Below, piece after piece: positions 29,514-38,404 of a stretch of DNA of 64,000 nucleotides. The position numbers were made by a program, and so were the translations under genes. Source of the stretch: Pseudomonas japonica (GTDB lineage: Bacteria; Pseudomonadota; Gammaproteobacteria; Pseudomonadales; Pseudomonadaceae); assembly GCF_900188455.1 (NCBI RefSeq), contig NZ_FZOL01000019.1, positions 1 to 64,000 of the forward strand. The letters are read 5' to 3'. Positions within the stretch are counted from its first letter, which is position 1; each line of letters begins with the position of its first letter. The notes beneath the pieces are model-generated. The model searched no databases, was not told the DNA's origin, and worked only from the letters and a program-made list of their open reading frames with translations.

Positions 29514-29954
29514 TCAGGCGGACGGTGCGGCACCGAGAAACAGTTCCTGCTCGGCCAGGCGCCGCGCATGCAGACCCGCAACAACCTTTCCGCCACTCCG
29601 ATCCCAGTGAAGAAACTGATCGGCAGCCCCGGCGTAGTTGCCCGCGTTGAGAAGCCGCAAAAGCGTGGAAGAACCCATATTGCGCAGACCGAGATCAAGC
29701 GCAAAGCTCATGAGTGCATCCCATTGCCCCTGATTGACTGGCACCTTGAGCAACTGCCCCAGGTCCACCTCAAGGGACTTGATTCGTTCCCTGAACATGG
29801 CATCCGCCTGGGACGCACTGATGACCATGCCGGGGCGAACACCGGTGGTGTCGCCATAGCCAATGGTCCAGACGCCAACAACATCCTGATAGGCGGTAAC
29901 ACGTAACCCGACGAATCGTTTGATCAGATCCAGGCCTGCTTCCGATGTGCGCAT
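29514..29954 (-). CDS. Phage-type lysozyme homologue (GH24) with substituted catalytic Glu
   Basis: The 146-residue product resembles phage T4/P21-type lysozymes: IKRFVGLRVTAYQDVVGVWTIGYGDT at residues 11-36, then NQGQWDALMSFALDLGLRNMGSSTLLRLLNAG and a C-terminal RRLAEQELF. In the family the first motif is FEG with Glu as the acid catalyst. Here it is F14-V15-G16, while the Asp (D24) and Thr (T30) of the triad remain. Val15 is coded by GTC, two changes from GAG, so one sequencing error does not explain it. The start at 29954 has a good ribosome site (AAGGA). There are no holin, spanin or phage genes nearby. It may be a pseudoenzyme or a decaying prophage relic. Confidence 0.82.
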   Translation of the reverse strand: MRTSEAGLDLIKRFVGLRVTAYQDVVGVWTIGYGDTTGVRPGMVISASQADAMFRERIKSLEVDLGQLLKVPVNQGQWDALMSFALDLGLRNMGSSTLLRLLNAGNYAGAADQFLHWDRSGGKVVAGLHARRLAEQELFLGAAPSA

Positions 29955-30229
29955 TTCAATTCCTTGAACAGTGATGGAAAAACCAGAAATACCGTAAACG
30001 CACGTCTCAGCATTAACGTGCGTCAACAACTCGCTCGACAGGCGAGTGACAACAGCATCGCTGTATCGCCCGTTTCGCGTCATACCTGAGCGCTTGCCCA
30101 AAAGGCGGTACTGTTCCCCCAGCCTTACGACCGCGAGGCAAGGACCAGAGTGACGTGGCATAATCACCGGCTGAATTTTCGGGAGGTATCGGGAGCGCTT
30201 CAGGCAAGCGATGAACCCAATATGAATCA
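29955..30229. other. Intergenic region upstream of the lysozyme-like gene
   Basis: These 275 bases lie between the divergent lysozyme-like and ArsC-like genes. A perfect 8-bp dyad (ACGCACGT 29998-30005, ACGTGCGT 30016-30023) sits about 45 bases upstream of the lysozyme start and could be an operator. The lysozyme frame stays open upstream to 30236, but the extra residues look unlike any lysozyme N-terminus. No gene is supported. Confidence 0.4.
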
Positions 30230-30577
30230 ATGACATACACTCTGTACGGCATCAAAGCCTGCGACACGATGAAAAAGGCACGTACCTGGCTCGATGAAAA
30301 AGCCATCGGCTACGACTTCCACGACTACAAGACCCAGGGCATCGACCGCGACAGCCTGAACCGCTGGTGCGCCGAGCACGGTTGGGAAAAGATCCTGAAC
30401 CGCGCCGGCACCACCTTCCGCAAGCTCGATGACGCGCAGAAAGCCGATCTCGACCAGACCCGGGCCGTGGAGCTGATGCTCGCCCAACCGTCGATGATCA
30501 AGCGCCCGGTCCTCGACCTCGGCGACAAGACCCTGGTGGGTTTCAAACCGGACCTGTACGCGGCCGCCCTGCAGTGA
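30230..30577 (+). CDS. ArsC/Spx-family thioredoxin-fold protein (YffB-like)
   Basis: The 115-residue protein opens MTYTLYGIKACDTMKKARTWL with the single active-site-type Cys11 of the ArsC/Spx/YffB family, then the family pattern FHDYKTQGI, RAGTTFRKLD, and SMIKRPVLDLGDKTLVGFK at the end (the conserved KRP element). Members are reductase-like or RNA polymerase-binding proteins, and the role of YffB in Pseudomonas is not established. It is 39 bases upstream of dapD, the usual Pseudomonas neighbour. The ribosome site is weak. Confidence 0.88.
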   Translation: MTYTLYGIKACDTMKKARTWLDEKAIGYDFHDYKTQGIDRDSLNRWCAEHGWEKILNRAGTTFRKLDDAQKADLDQTRAVELMLAQPSMIKRPVLDLGDKTLVGFKPDLYAAALQ

Positions 30578-30616
30578 GCCGCCCGCTTTCAATCCATTTC
30601 AGTACGAGGTAACCGC

Positions 30617-31651
30617 ATGTCCAATTCCCTGTTCAGCCTGGCCTTCGGTGTCGGCACCCAGAACCGCCAGGGTGCCTGGCTGGAAGTCTTCTACGCCCAG
30701 CCACTGCTCAACCCGAGCGCCGAGCTGATCGCGGCCATCACTCCGGTGCTGGGTTATGCCGGTGGCAACCAGGCCATCGCCTTCAGCAACGCCCAGGCTG
30801 CGCAACTGGCCGAAGCGGTGAAAGCCGTCGATGCGCAACAAGCCGCCCTGCTGACCCGCCTGGCGGAAAGCAGCAAGCCGCTGGTCGCCACCCTGCTGGC
30901 CGAAGACGCCGCCCTGAGCTCGACGCCGGAAGCCTACCTGAAGCTGCACCTGCTCTCGCACCGCCTGGTCAAGCCGCACGGCCTGAGCCTGGCCGGCATT
31001 TTCCCACTGCTGCCGAACGTCGCCTGGACCAGCCAGGGCGCCGTCGACCTGGCCGAACTGGCCGAAGCGCAACTGGAAGCGCGCCTGAAAGGCGAGCTGC
31101 TGGAAGTGTTCTCGGTGGACAAGTTCCCGAAGATGACCGACTACGTCGTGCCGAGCGGCGTGCGTGTCGCCGACAGCGCGCGGGTACGCCTGGGCGCCTA
31201 CATCGGCGAAGGCACCACCATCATGCACGAGGGCTTCGTCAACTTTAACGCCGGCACCGAAGGCCCGGGCATGATCGAAGGGCGCGTCTCCGCTGGCGTC
31301 TTCGTCGGCAAGGGTTCGGACCTGGGCGGCGGCTGCTCGACCATGGGCACCCTGTCCGGCGGCGGCAACATCGTGATCAAGGTCGGCGAAGGCTGCCTGA
31401 TTGGCGCCAACGCCGGTATCGGCATCCCGCTGGGCGACCGCAACACCGTGGAAGCTGGTCTGTACATCACCGCCGGCACCAAGGTGCAACTGCTCGACGA
31501 GCAGAACCAGCTGGTGAAAGTGGTCAAGGCCCGCGACCTGGCCGGCCAGACCGACCTGCTGTTCCGTCGTAACTCGGTGACCGGCGCGGTGGAGTGCAAG
31601 ACCCACAAGTCGGCCATCGAGCTGAACGAAGCGCTGCACGCCCACAACTAA
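30617..31651 (+). CDS. dapD: 2,3,4,5-tetrahydropyridine-2,6-dicarboxylate N-succinyltransferase
   Basis: DapD succinylates tetrahydrodipicolinate in lysine/DAP synthesis, upstream of DapC and DapE. The 344-residue protein is the longer Pseudomonas-type DapD: an N-terminal helical domain followed by a left-handed beta-helix with hexapeptide repeats. Visible segments are GVRVADSARVRLGAYIGEGT, GRVSAGVFVGKGSDLGGG, and NIVIKVGEGCLIGANAGIGIPLG. A good ribosome site (AGTACGAGG) precedes the ATG. It is immediately upstream of csdA. Confidence 0.96.
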   Translation: MSNSLFSLAFGVGTQNRQGAWLEVFYAQPLLNPSAELIAAITPVLGYAGGNQAIAFSNAQAAQLAEAVKAVDAQQAALLTRLAESSKPLVATLLAEDAALSSTPEAYLKLHLLSHRLVKPHGLSLAGIFPLLPNVAWTSQGAVDLAELAEAQLEARLKGELLEVFSVDKFPKMTDYVVPSGVRVADSARVRLGAYIGEGTTIMHEGFVNFNAGTEGPGMIEGRVSAGVFVGKGSDLGGGCSTMGTLSGGGNIVIKVGEGCLIGANAGIGIPLGDRNTVEAGLYITAGTKVQLLDEQNQLVKVVKARDLAGQTDLLFRRNSVTGAVECKTHKSAIELNEALHAHN

Positions 31652-31705
31652 GTGGTACGATCGGGTCTGGCCTTTCGCCAGACCCGATATCCAGGCCCGA
31701 AGATC

Positions 31706-32911
31706 ATGTTCCAACCCTCTCCCTGGCGCGCGGACTTTCCCGCCATCGCCGCCCTGCAACGCCAGCACCAGACCTATCTGGACAGCGCGGCAACCACCCA
31801 GAAACCCCAGGCCCTGCTGGACGCCCTGAGCCACTACTATGGCCATGGCGCAGCCAACGTGCACCGTGCCCAGCACCTGCCAGGCGCCTTGGCGACCCAA
31901 GCCTTCGAAGCCAGTCGCGACAAGGTCGCCGCCTGGCTGAATGCCAGCGGCAACGGGCAGATCGTGTTCACCCACGGCGCCACTTCGGCGCTGAATCTGC
32001 TCGCCTATGGCCTTGAACACCGTTTCGAGGCGGGCGAGGAAATCGCCGTCAGCGCCCTCGAACACCATGCCAACCTGCTGCCGTGGCAACAGCTGGCGCA
32101 GCGCCGCGGCCTGAAACTGATGATCCTGCCCCTGGCGGAAAACGGCCAGATCGACCTCGACGCCGCGCTGCAGATGATCGGGCCGCGTACCCGGGTACTG
32201 GCAGTGAGCCAGTTATCCAACGTACTCGGCACCTGGCAACCCCTGCAGCCACTGCTCGATCACGCCCGTGCCCAGGGCGCGTTGACCGTGGTCGATGGCG
32301 CCCAGGGCATCGTCCACGGTCGCCACGACGTCAGCCAGCTGGGCTGCGACTTCTATGTGTTCTCCAGTCACAAGCTCTACGGTCCCGACGGCCTCGGCGT
32401 GCTCTACGGCCGCAACGAAGCCCTGGCCCTGCTGCGCCACTGGCAGTTCGGCGGTGAGATGGTGCAACTGGCCGGCTACCAGGAATCCAGCTTCCGCCCC
32501 GCGCCGCTGGGCTTCGAGGCTGGCACGCCAGCCATCGCCAGCGTGATCGGGCTGGGCGCGACCCTGGACTACCTGGCCAGCCTCGACGCCAATGCCGTGA
32601 TCGCCCACGAAACCGCGCTGCACCAGCACCTGCTGCGCGGCCTCGGCGACCGCGAGGACCTGCGCGTCCTCGCCGCGCCCCAGGCGGCCCTGGCCAGCTT
32701 CGTGGTCGACGGCGTGCACAACGCCGACCTCTCGCACCTGCTCACCGAACAGGGCATCGCGGTGCGTGCCGGTCATCACTGCGCCATGCCGCTGGTCAAC
32801 AGCCTCGGTCTGGACGGCGCGATCCGCGTGTCGCTGGCGCTGTACAACGATTCGGACGACCTGCAGCGCTTCTTCGATGCGCTGGACCAGGCCCTGGAGC
32901 TGCTGCGATGA
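31706..32911 (+). CDS. csdA: Cysteine desulfurase CsdA (SufS-like)
   Basis: CsdA takes sulfur from cysteine as an enzyme-bound persulfide and passes it to CsdE. The 401-residue protein has the group II desulfurase features: TYLDSAATTQKP near the N-terminus, the PLP lysine K223 in FSSHKLYGPDG, and the persulfide Cys359 in RAGHHCAMP. The ATG at 31706 is preferred to an upstream in-frame codon at 31652 because the protein aligns from MFQPSPWRADFP. Its last bases overlap the next gene by four. Confidence 0.93.
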   Translation: MFQPSPWRADFPAIAALQRQHQTYLDSAATTQKPQALLDALSHYYGHGAANVHRAQHLPGALATQAFEASRDKVAAWLNASGNGQIVFTHGATSALNLLAYGLEHRFEAGEEIAVSALEHHANLLPWQQLAQRRGLKLMILPLAENGQIDLDAALQMIGPRTRVLAVSQLSNVLGTWQPLQPLLDHARAQGALTVVDGAQGIVHGRHDVSQLGCDFYVFSSHKLYGPDGLGVLYGRNEALALLRHWQFGGEMVQLAGYQESSFRPAPLGFEAGTPAIASVIGLGATLDYLASLDANAVIAHETALHQHLLRGLGDREDLRVLAAPQAALASFVVDGVHNADLSHLLTEQGIAVRAGHHCAMPLVNSLGLDGAIRVSLALYNDSDDLQRFFDALDQALELLR

Positions 32912-33318
32912 GCCTGCCCAACAGTGCCCGGGAAGCCCTCGATGCGTTCGCCGCCGCCTCCGGCTGGGAACAGCGCGCCCGCCTGCTGATGCAATGGGGC
33001 GAGCGCCTGGCACCGCTGACGGACGCGGAAAAGTCCGACGACAACCGCGTCCACGGGTGCGAAAGCAAGGTCTGGCTGGTGGCGCAGCAGGAGGCCGGTC
33101 GCTGGCGTTTCGCCGCGGCCAGCGATGCACGCCTGATCCGCGGCCTGCTGGCGCTGCTGCTGGTGCGGGTCGACGGCCTGTCCAGCGCCGAACTGCGGCA
33201 ACTGGACCTGCCCGACTGGTTCGATCAGTTGGGTTTGAGCCGGCAGCTCTCACCGTCGCGCAGCAACGGCCTGAACGCCGTGCTGCAACGCATGGCTCAG
33301 CTCGCCGCGGGTGGCTGA
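32908..33318 (+). CDS. csdE: SufE-like sulfur acceptor CsdE
   Basis: CsdE accepts the persulfide from CsdA. The 136-residue protein has the SufE-family core: LMQWGERLAPL, the acceptor Cys51 in NRVHGCESKVWL, and DARLIRGLLALLL followed by a C-terminal helix. It overlaps csdA by four bases (ATGA). Its 3' end overlaps the 3' end of the convergent tcdA by 22 bases. The CsdA-CsdE-TcdA trio acts together in E. coli. Confidence 0.92.
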   Translation: MSLPNSAREALDAFAAASGWEQRARLLMQWGERLAPLTDAEKSDDNRVHGCESKVWLVAQQEAGRWRFAAASDARLIRGLLALLLVRVDGLSSAELRQLDLPDWFDQLGLSRQLSPSRSNGLNAVLQRMAQLAAGG

Positions 33319-34121
33319 GCGGCCTTGCGTTCGGCTGGCCGGCGCGCTCCGGCCACCAGCTTGTCCACCGCCTTGCTCGCGGCCACCATGCCGAAGGTGG
33401 CCGTGACCATCATCACCGCGCCGAAGCCACCGGCGCAGTCCAGCTTGACCCCCTCGCCGACGAAGCTCTTGCTCAGGCACACCCCGCCATCCTCGCCCGG
33501 ATAACGCAGTTGCTCGGTGGAAAACACCACCGGCACGCCATAGCTGCGGCTGGTGTTGCGCGAGAAGTTGTAGTCGCGGCGCAGGGTCGAACGCACCCGC
33601 GAAGCCAGCGGGTCGTTGTAGGTGCGGTTGAGGTCGGCGACCTGGATCTGCGTCGGGTCGATCTGCCCACCGGCGCCGCCGGTGCTGATGATGGTGATCT
33701 TGCGGCGCTTGCACCAGGCGATCAGCGCGGCCTTGGCCATCACGCTGTCGATGCAGTCGATCACGCAGTCGAGGTTTTCGCCGATGTACTCGGCCATGGT
33801 CTCGCGGGTGACGAAGTCCGCCACCGCATGCACGGTGCAGGCCGGATTGATCGCACGCAGGCGCTCGGCCATCACCTCGACCTTGGCCCGCCCGACATTG
33901 CCTTCCAGGGCGTGGGCCTGACGGTTGGTGTTGCTCACGCAGACATCATCCAGGTCGAACAGCGAAATCTCGCCGACGCCACTGCGCGCCAGCGCTTCCG
34001 CCGCCCACGAACCGACGCCGCCGATGCCGACCACCGCCACATGGGCCGCACCCAGGCGCTGCAGGCCGTCGACGCCGTACAGCCGGGCGATGCCGGCGAA
34101 CCGTGGATCTTCAGTACTCAT
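33297..34121 (-). CDS. tcdA: tRNA threonylcarbamoyladenosine dehydratase TcdA
   Basis: TcdA (CsdL) is an E1-like enzyme that uses ATP to cyclise t6A37 to ct6A in ANN-decoding tRNAs. It depends in part on sulfur transfer from CsdA-CsdE. The 274-residue protein has the nucleotide-binding GIGGVGS at residues 32-38, FDLDDVCVSNTNRQ, and DCIDSVMAKAALIAWCK. The start at 34121 (MSTEDPRF) is preferred to a GTG three codons upstream. It faces csdE and shares 22 bases with it. Confidence 0.94.
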   Translation of the reverse strand: MSTEDPRFAGIARLYGVDGLQRLGAAHVAVVGIGGVGSWAAEALARSGVGEISLFDLDDVCVSNTNRQAHALEGNVGRAKVEVMAERLRAINPACTVHAVADFVTRETMAEYIGENLDCVIDCIDSVMAKAALIAWCKRRKITIISTGGAGGQIDPTQIQVADLNRTYNDPLASRVRSTLRRDYNFSRNTSRSYGVPVVFSTEQLRYPGEDGGVCLSKSFVGEGVKLDCAGGFGAVMMVTATFGMVAASKAVDKLVAGARRPAERKAAQPPAAS

Positions 34122-34424
34122 GCCGCACACCCCGCAAAAAACCGGCGCGCATTATAGGCCCCCGCGCGGGCAATGACAGCCCGCCGGGCGTGCCTTCGGA
34201 CGGCCCGCGCATTGGTCAGGATGATGGCAAAGCTGCTTTAATGTCCGGCGAAGTGTCCTACGCTGCAAAAAGTCTTGGACGACATATAACGGTCTTCAGA
34301 ACTTCGTTACCTGAAGAAAATCCAATGGCTGTCTGGTCAACCTTCCTACAAGAACTGCCCCGACACCCCCTGGATCCGCGCTTTCGGCGCGGGCCCGTTC
34401 CACTCTCCGGAACTCGAACAACTT
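34122..34424. other. Divergent tcdA/ndvB intergenic region
   Basis: No convincing gene lies in these 303 bases. A 7-bp dyad (TCTTCAG...CTGAAGA) occurs around 34292-34316, and a GC-rich dyad around the GCGCTTTCGGCGC sequence near 34379 may fold in the ndvB leader. A short open frame from 34325 overlaps the ndvB start, lacks a ribosome site and is not supported. The ndvB ribosome site itself is weak. Confidence 0.4.
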
Positions 34425-37013
34425 ATGTCATCGCGTAAATTTGGTCTCAACCTGGTGATCGTCATGGCGATCGCCGCGCTTTTCACCGGGTTCTGGGCGT
34501 TGATCAACCGCCCGGTCTCCGCTCCCAACTGGCCGGAACAGATCTCCGGTTTCTCCTATTCCCCATTCCGCCTCGGCGAAAGCCCACAGAAAGGCCAGTA
34601 CCCCAGCGAAGCGGAAATACGTGAAGACCTGGAGCAACTGAGCAAGCTGACCGACAGCATCCGTATCTACACCGTCGAAGGCACCCAGGCGGAAATCCCG
34701 CGGCTGGCCGAGGAATTCGGTCTGCGCGTGACCCTGGGCGTGTGGATCAGCCCGGACCAGGAGCGCAACGAACGGGAAATCCAGAAGGCCATCGAGCTGG
34801 CCAATACTTCGCGCAGCGTCGTGCGGGTGATGGTCGGCAACGAAGCGTTGTTCCGCAAGGAAATCACTCCCGAAGACCTGATCAAGTACCTCGACCGGGT
34901 GCGCGCCGCGGTGAAGGTGCCGGTGACCACCTCCGAGCAGTGGCACATCTGGAAGGAACACCCGGAACTGGCCAGGCACGTCGACCTGATCGCCGCGCAC
35001 ATCCTGCCGTACTGGGAATTCATCCCGATGAAGGACGCCGGGCAGTTCGTCCTCGACCGCGCCCGCGACCTCAAGCACCTGTTCCCGCGCAAGCCGCTGC
35101 TGCTCTCCGAAGTCGGCTGGCCGAGCAACGGACGCATGCGCGGCGGTGCCGACGCGACCCAGGCCGATCAGGCGATCTACCTGCGCACCCTGGTCAACAA
35201 GCTCAACCGCCAGGGTTACAACTACTTCGTCATCGAGGCCTACGACCAGCCGTGGAAAGTCAGTGACGAAGGCTCGGTGGGCGCCTACTGGGGTGTGTTC
35301 AACGCCGCTCGCCAGCAGAAATTCAATTTCGAAGGCCCGGTGGTGGCGATCCCGCAGTGGCGTGTGCTGGCGGTGGGCTCGGTGGTCCTCGCCCTGCTCT
35401 CGCTGACCCTGCTGCTGATCGACGGCTCGGCCCTGCGCCAGCGCGGCCGGACCTTCCTGACCTTCATCACCTTCCTCTGCGGTTCGGTGCTGGTATGGAT
35501 CGGCTACGACTACAGCCAGCAGTACAGCACCTGGTTCAGCCTGACCGTGGGCTTCCTGCTCGCCCTCGGCGCGCTGGGGGTGTTCATCGTCCTGCTGACC
35601 GAGGCCCACGAACTGGCCGAAACGGTGTGGACCCACAAGCGTCGGCGCGAATTCCTGCCGGTGCAGGGGGACGACGCCTACCGGCCGAAGGTCTCGGTGC
35701 ATGTGCCGTGCTACAACGAGCCGCCGGAGATGGTCAAACAGACCCTGAATGCGCTGGCTGCCCTCGACTATCCGGACTACGAAGTCCTGATCATCGACAA
35801 CAACACCAAGGACCCCGCGGTGTGGGAACCGATCAAGGCGCACTGCGAACTGCTCGGCGAGCGCTTCAAGTTCTTCCACGTCTCGCCGCTGGCCGGCTTC
35901 AAGGGCGGTGCGCTGAACTACCTGATTCCACATACCGCCGCGGACGCCGAAGTGATCGCGGTGATCGACTCGGACTACTGCGTCGACCGCAACTGGCTCA
36001 AGCACATGGTGCCGCACTTCGCCGATCCGAAGATCGCCGTGGTGCAATCGCCGCAGGACTACCGCGACCAGAACGAAAGCACCTTCAAGAAGCTCTGCTA
36101 CTCGGAATACAAAGGCTTCTTCCATATCGGCATGGTCACCCGCAACGACCGCGACGCGATCATCCAGCACGGCACCATGACCATGACCCGCCGCTCGGTC
36201 CTGGAAGAACTGGGCTGGGCCGACTGGTGCATCTGCGAGGACGCCGAACTCGGCCTGCGCGTGTTCGAAAAGGGCTATTCCGCCGCCTACGCCCACAACA
36301 GCTACGGCAAGGGACTGATGCCGGACACCTTCATCGACTTCAAGAAGCAGCGCTTCCGCTGGGCCTACGGCGCCATCCAGATCATCAAGCGCCATGCGTC
36401 CAGCCTGCTGCGCGGCACGGACACCGAACTGACCCGCGGCCAGCGCTATCACTTCCTCGCAGGCTGGCTGCCGTGGATCGCCGATGGCATGAACATCTTC
36501 TTCACCGTCGGCGCGCTGCTGTGGTCGGCGGCGATGATCATCGTGCCGCAGCGGGTCGACCCGCCGTTGCTGATCTTCGCCATTCCACCGCTGGCGCTGT
36601 TCGTGTTCAAGGTCGGCAAGATCGTCTTCCTCTACCGCCGCGCGGTGGGGGTCAACCTCAAGGACGCCTTCGCCGCGGCGCTGGCCGGCCTGGCGCTGTC
36701 GCACACCATCGCCAAGGCGGTGCTGTACGGGTTCTTCACCAGCAGCATCCCGTTCTTCCGCACGCCGAAGAACGCCGACAGCCATGGTCTGCTGGTGGCG
36801 CTGTCGGAAGCCCGTGAAGAGCTGTTCATCATGCTCCTGCTGTGGGGTGCGGCGGCCGGGATCTACCTGGTCCAGGGCCTGCCGAGCAACGACATGCGCT
36901 TCTGGGTGGCGATGCTGCTGGTGCAGTCGCTGCCGTATGTGGCGGCGCTGGTGATGGCGATGCTGTCGTCGCTGCCCAAGCCTGCCGAAGCGGTGGAGCC
37001 GGCCTCCGCCTGA
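34425..37013 (+). CDS. ndvB: NdvB-type beta-glucan glucosyltransferase (GH17 + GT2)
   Basis: The 862-residue inner-membrane protein matches P. aeruginosa NdvB, needed for periplasmic cyclic glucans linked to biofilm antibiotic tolerance. After one N-terminal membrane segment, a GH17 domain (about residues 40-310) holds the two catalytic Glu in VMVGNEALFR and LLLSEVGWPSNG. GH17 domains of this group act as beta-1,3-glucan transglycosylases. Three membrane segments follow, then a GT2 domain (VSVHVPCYNEP, VIDSDYC, QRFRWAYGA as QxxRW) and C-terminal membrane segments. The start matches what I recall of the PAO1 N-terminus. Confidence 0.92.
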   Translation: MSSRKFGLNLVIVMAIAALFTGFWALINRPVSAPNWPEQISGFSYSPFRLGESPQKGQYPSEAEIREDLEQLSKLTDSIRIYTVEGTQAEIPRLAEEFGLRVTLGVWISPDQERNEREIQKAIELANTSRSVVRVMVGNEALFRKEITPEDLIKYLDRVRAAVKVPVTTSEQWHIWKEHPELARHVDLIAAHILPYWEFIPMKDAGQFVLDRARDLKHLFPRKPLLLSEVGWPSNGRMRGGADATQADQAIYLRTLVNKLNRQGYNYFVIEAYDQPWKVSDEGSVGAYWGVFNAARQQKFNFEGPVVAIPQWRVLAVGSVVLALLSLTLLLIDGSALRQRGRTFLTFITFLCGSVLVWIGYDYSQQYSTWFSLTVGFLLALGALGVFIVLLTEAHELAETVWTHKRRREFLPVQGDDAYRPKVSVHVPCYNEPPEMVKQTLNALAALDYPDYEVLIIDNNTKDPAVWEPIKAHCELLGERFKFFHVSPLAGFKGGALNYLIPHTAADAEVIAVIDSDYCVDRNWLKHMVPHFADPKIAVVQSPQDYRDQNESTFKKLCYSEYKGFFHIGMVTRNDRDAIIQHGTMTMTRRSVLEELGWADWCICEDAELGLRVFEKGYSAAYAHNSYGKGLMPDTFIDFKKQRFRWAYGAIQIIKRHASSLLRGTDTELTRGQRYHFLAGWLPWIADGMNIFFTVGALLWSAAMIIVPQRVDPPLLIFAIPPLALFVFKVGKIVFLYRRAVGVNLKDAFAAALAGLALSHTIAKAVLYGFFTSSIPFFRTPKNADSHGLLVALSEAREELFIMLLLWGAAAGIYLVQGLPSNDMRFWVAMLLVQSLPYVAALVMAMLSSLPKPAEAVEPASA

Positions 37014-37027
37014 CCACACACCTCCCC

Positions 37028-37138
37028 CGTAGGAGCGTGGCTTGCCCGCGAAGGACCGCAAAGCGGTCCCAGGTTTGTGCAGTCGACCAGATTCCGGGGC
37101 CGCGTTGCGGCCCTTCGCGGGCAAGCCGCGCTCCTACG
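37028..37138. repeat. Inverted REP pair (REPIN-like)
   Basis: Two 27-base copies, at 37028-37054 (plus) and 37112-37138 (inverted), differ at one position and are separated by 57 bases. Each contains the REP core GCTTGCCCGCGAAGG. The spacer holds a further inner dyad (CCGCAAAGCGG and GGCCGCGTTGCGGCC). The arrangement is that of a REP doublet/REPIN, a non-autonomous mobile element common in the P. fluorescens group and moved by a RAYT transposase that is not in this window. It lies between ndvB and dapE. Confidence 0.8.
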
Positions 37139-37252
37139 GCAATCGAGACGTCCCCCCATTCGCGAGCGCGCCAGACGGGCGAGCCCTGTCACCTCTTTTG
37201 CTATAAGATAACGCCCCAAAATCGTACCCCCGCCTTGCTCCCGGAGTCCTTC

Positions 37253-38404
37253 ATGACGGCCCCCGCCGAACTCTCGCCTACCCTCGAACTGGCCTGCGAC
37301 CTGATCCGCCGGCCTTCGGTGACCCCGCTCGACTTCGATTGCCAGAAACAGATGATGCAGCGCCTGGACGATGCCGGTTTCACCCTCGAACCGATGCGCA
37401 TCGAGGACGTCGACAATTTCTGGGCCACCCACGGTACCCAGGACGGCCCGGTGCTGTGCTTCGCCGGTCACACCGACGTGGTCCCCACCGGCCCGGTGCA
37501 GGCCTGGCAGAACGATCCGTTCGAGGCGCTGATCGATGCCGACGGCATGCTCTGCGGCCGCGGCGCCGCCGACATGAAAGGCAGCCTGGCGGCGATGATC
37601 GTCGCCACCGAACGCTTCGTCGCCGATTACCCGAACCACCGCGGCAAGGTCGCCTACCTGATCACCAGCGATGAAGAAGGCCCGGCCCACCACGGCACCA
37701 AGGCCGTGGTCGAGCGCCTGCGCGAACGCGGCGATCGCCTGGACTGGTGCATCGTCGGCGAACCGTCGAGCACCACCCTGGTCGGTGACGTGGTCAAGAA
37801 CGGCCGTCGTGGCTCCCTCGGTGCCCGCCTCACCGTGCGCGGCGTGCAGGGCCACGTGGCCTACCCGCACCTGGCGAAGAACCCGATCCACCTGGCCGCC
37901 CCGGCCCTGGCGGAACTCGCCGCCGAGCACTGGGACGAAGGCAACGCATTCTTCCCGCCGACCAGCTTCCAGATCTCCAACCTGAACTCCGGCACCGGCG
38001 CCACCAACGTGGTCCCGGGCGAACTGGTCGCGCTGTTCAATTTCCGCTTCTCCACCGAGTCCACCGTCGAAGGCCTGCAGCAACGCGTCGCGGCGATCCT
38101 CGACAAGCACCAGCTGGACTGGGAGATCGACTGGGCGCTGTCCGGCCTGCCGTTCCTCACCGAGCCGGGCGAACTGCTGGATGCCGTCTCGGCCAGCATC
38201 AAGGCCATCACCGGTCGCGAAACCCAGGCCTCCACCAGCGGCGGCACCTCCGACGGTCGCTTCATCGCCACCCTGGGTACCCAGGTGGTCGAGCTGGGGC
38301 CGGTCAACGCCACCATCCACCAGGTCAACGAGCGCATCCTGGCCAGCGACCTCGACGTGCTGACCGAGATCTACTACCAGACCCTGACCCGGTTGCTCGC
38401 CTGA
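37253..38404 (+). CDS. dapE: Succinyl-diaminopimelate desuccinylase
   Basis: DapE is a di-zinc hydrolase that releases LL-DAP from its N-succinyl form. From the ATG at 37253 (MTAPAELSPTLELACDLIRRPSVTP) it is 383 residues, the usual length. Metal and catalytic motifs are FAGHTDVVPTGP, GRGAADMKGSLAA, SDEEGPAHHGTK and the late TSGGTSDGRFIA. The dimerisation domain runs from about residue 180 to 295. Its TGA shares bases with the rlmA ATG (TGATG), so the two are coupled. Confidence 0.97.
   Translation: MTAPAELSPTLELACDLIRRPSVTPLDFDCQKQMMQRLDDAGFTLEPMRIEDVDNFWATHGTQDGPVLCFAGHTDVVPTGPVQAWQNDPFEALIDADGMLCGRGAADMKGSLAAMIVATERFVADYPNHRGKVAYLITSDEEGPAHHGTKAVVERLRERGDRLDWCIVGEPSSTTLVGDVVKNGRRGSLGARLTVRGVQGHVAYPHLAKNPIHLAAPALAELAAEHWDEGNAFFPPTSFQISNLNSGTGATNVVPGELVALFNFRFSTESTVEGLQQRVAAILDKHQLDWEIDWALSGLPFLTEPGELLDAVSASIKAITGRETQASTSGGTSDGRFIATLGTQVVELGPVNATIHQVNERILASDLDVLTEIYYQTLTRLLA

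Noticed and set aside
29955..30236. N-terminal extension of the lysozyme-like gene
   Set aside because: The frame is open, but the residues have no lysozyme similarity and a good ribosome site precedes the ATG at 29954.
29514..30236. A prophage or pyocin remnant around the lysozyme-like gene
   Set aside because: No holin, spanin, tail, integrase or regulator gene is nearby; one lysozyme homologue alone does not support a prophage call.
34325..34438. Small plus-strand open frame in the ndvB leader (MAVWSTFLQELPRH...)
   Set aside because: No ribosome site, overlaps the ndvB start, and no sign of conservation visible from the sequence.
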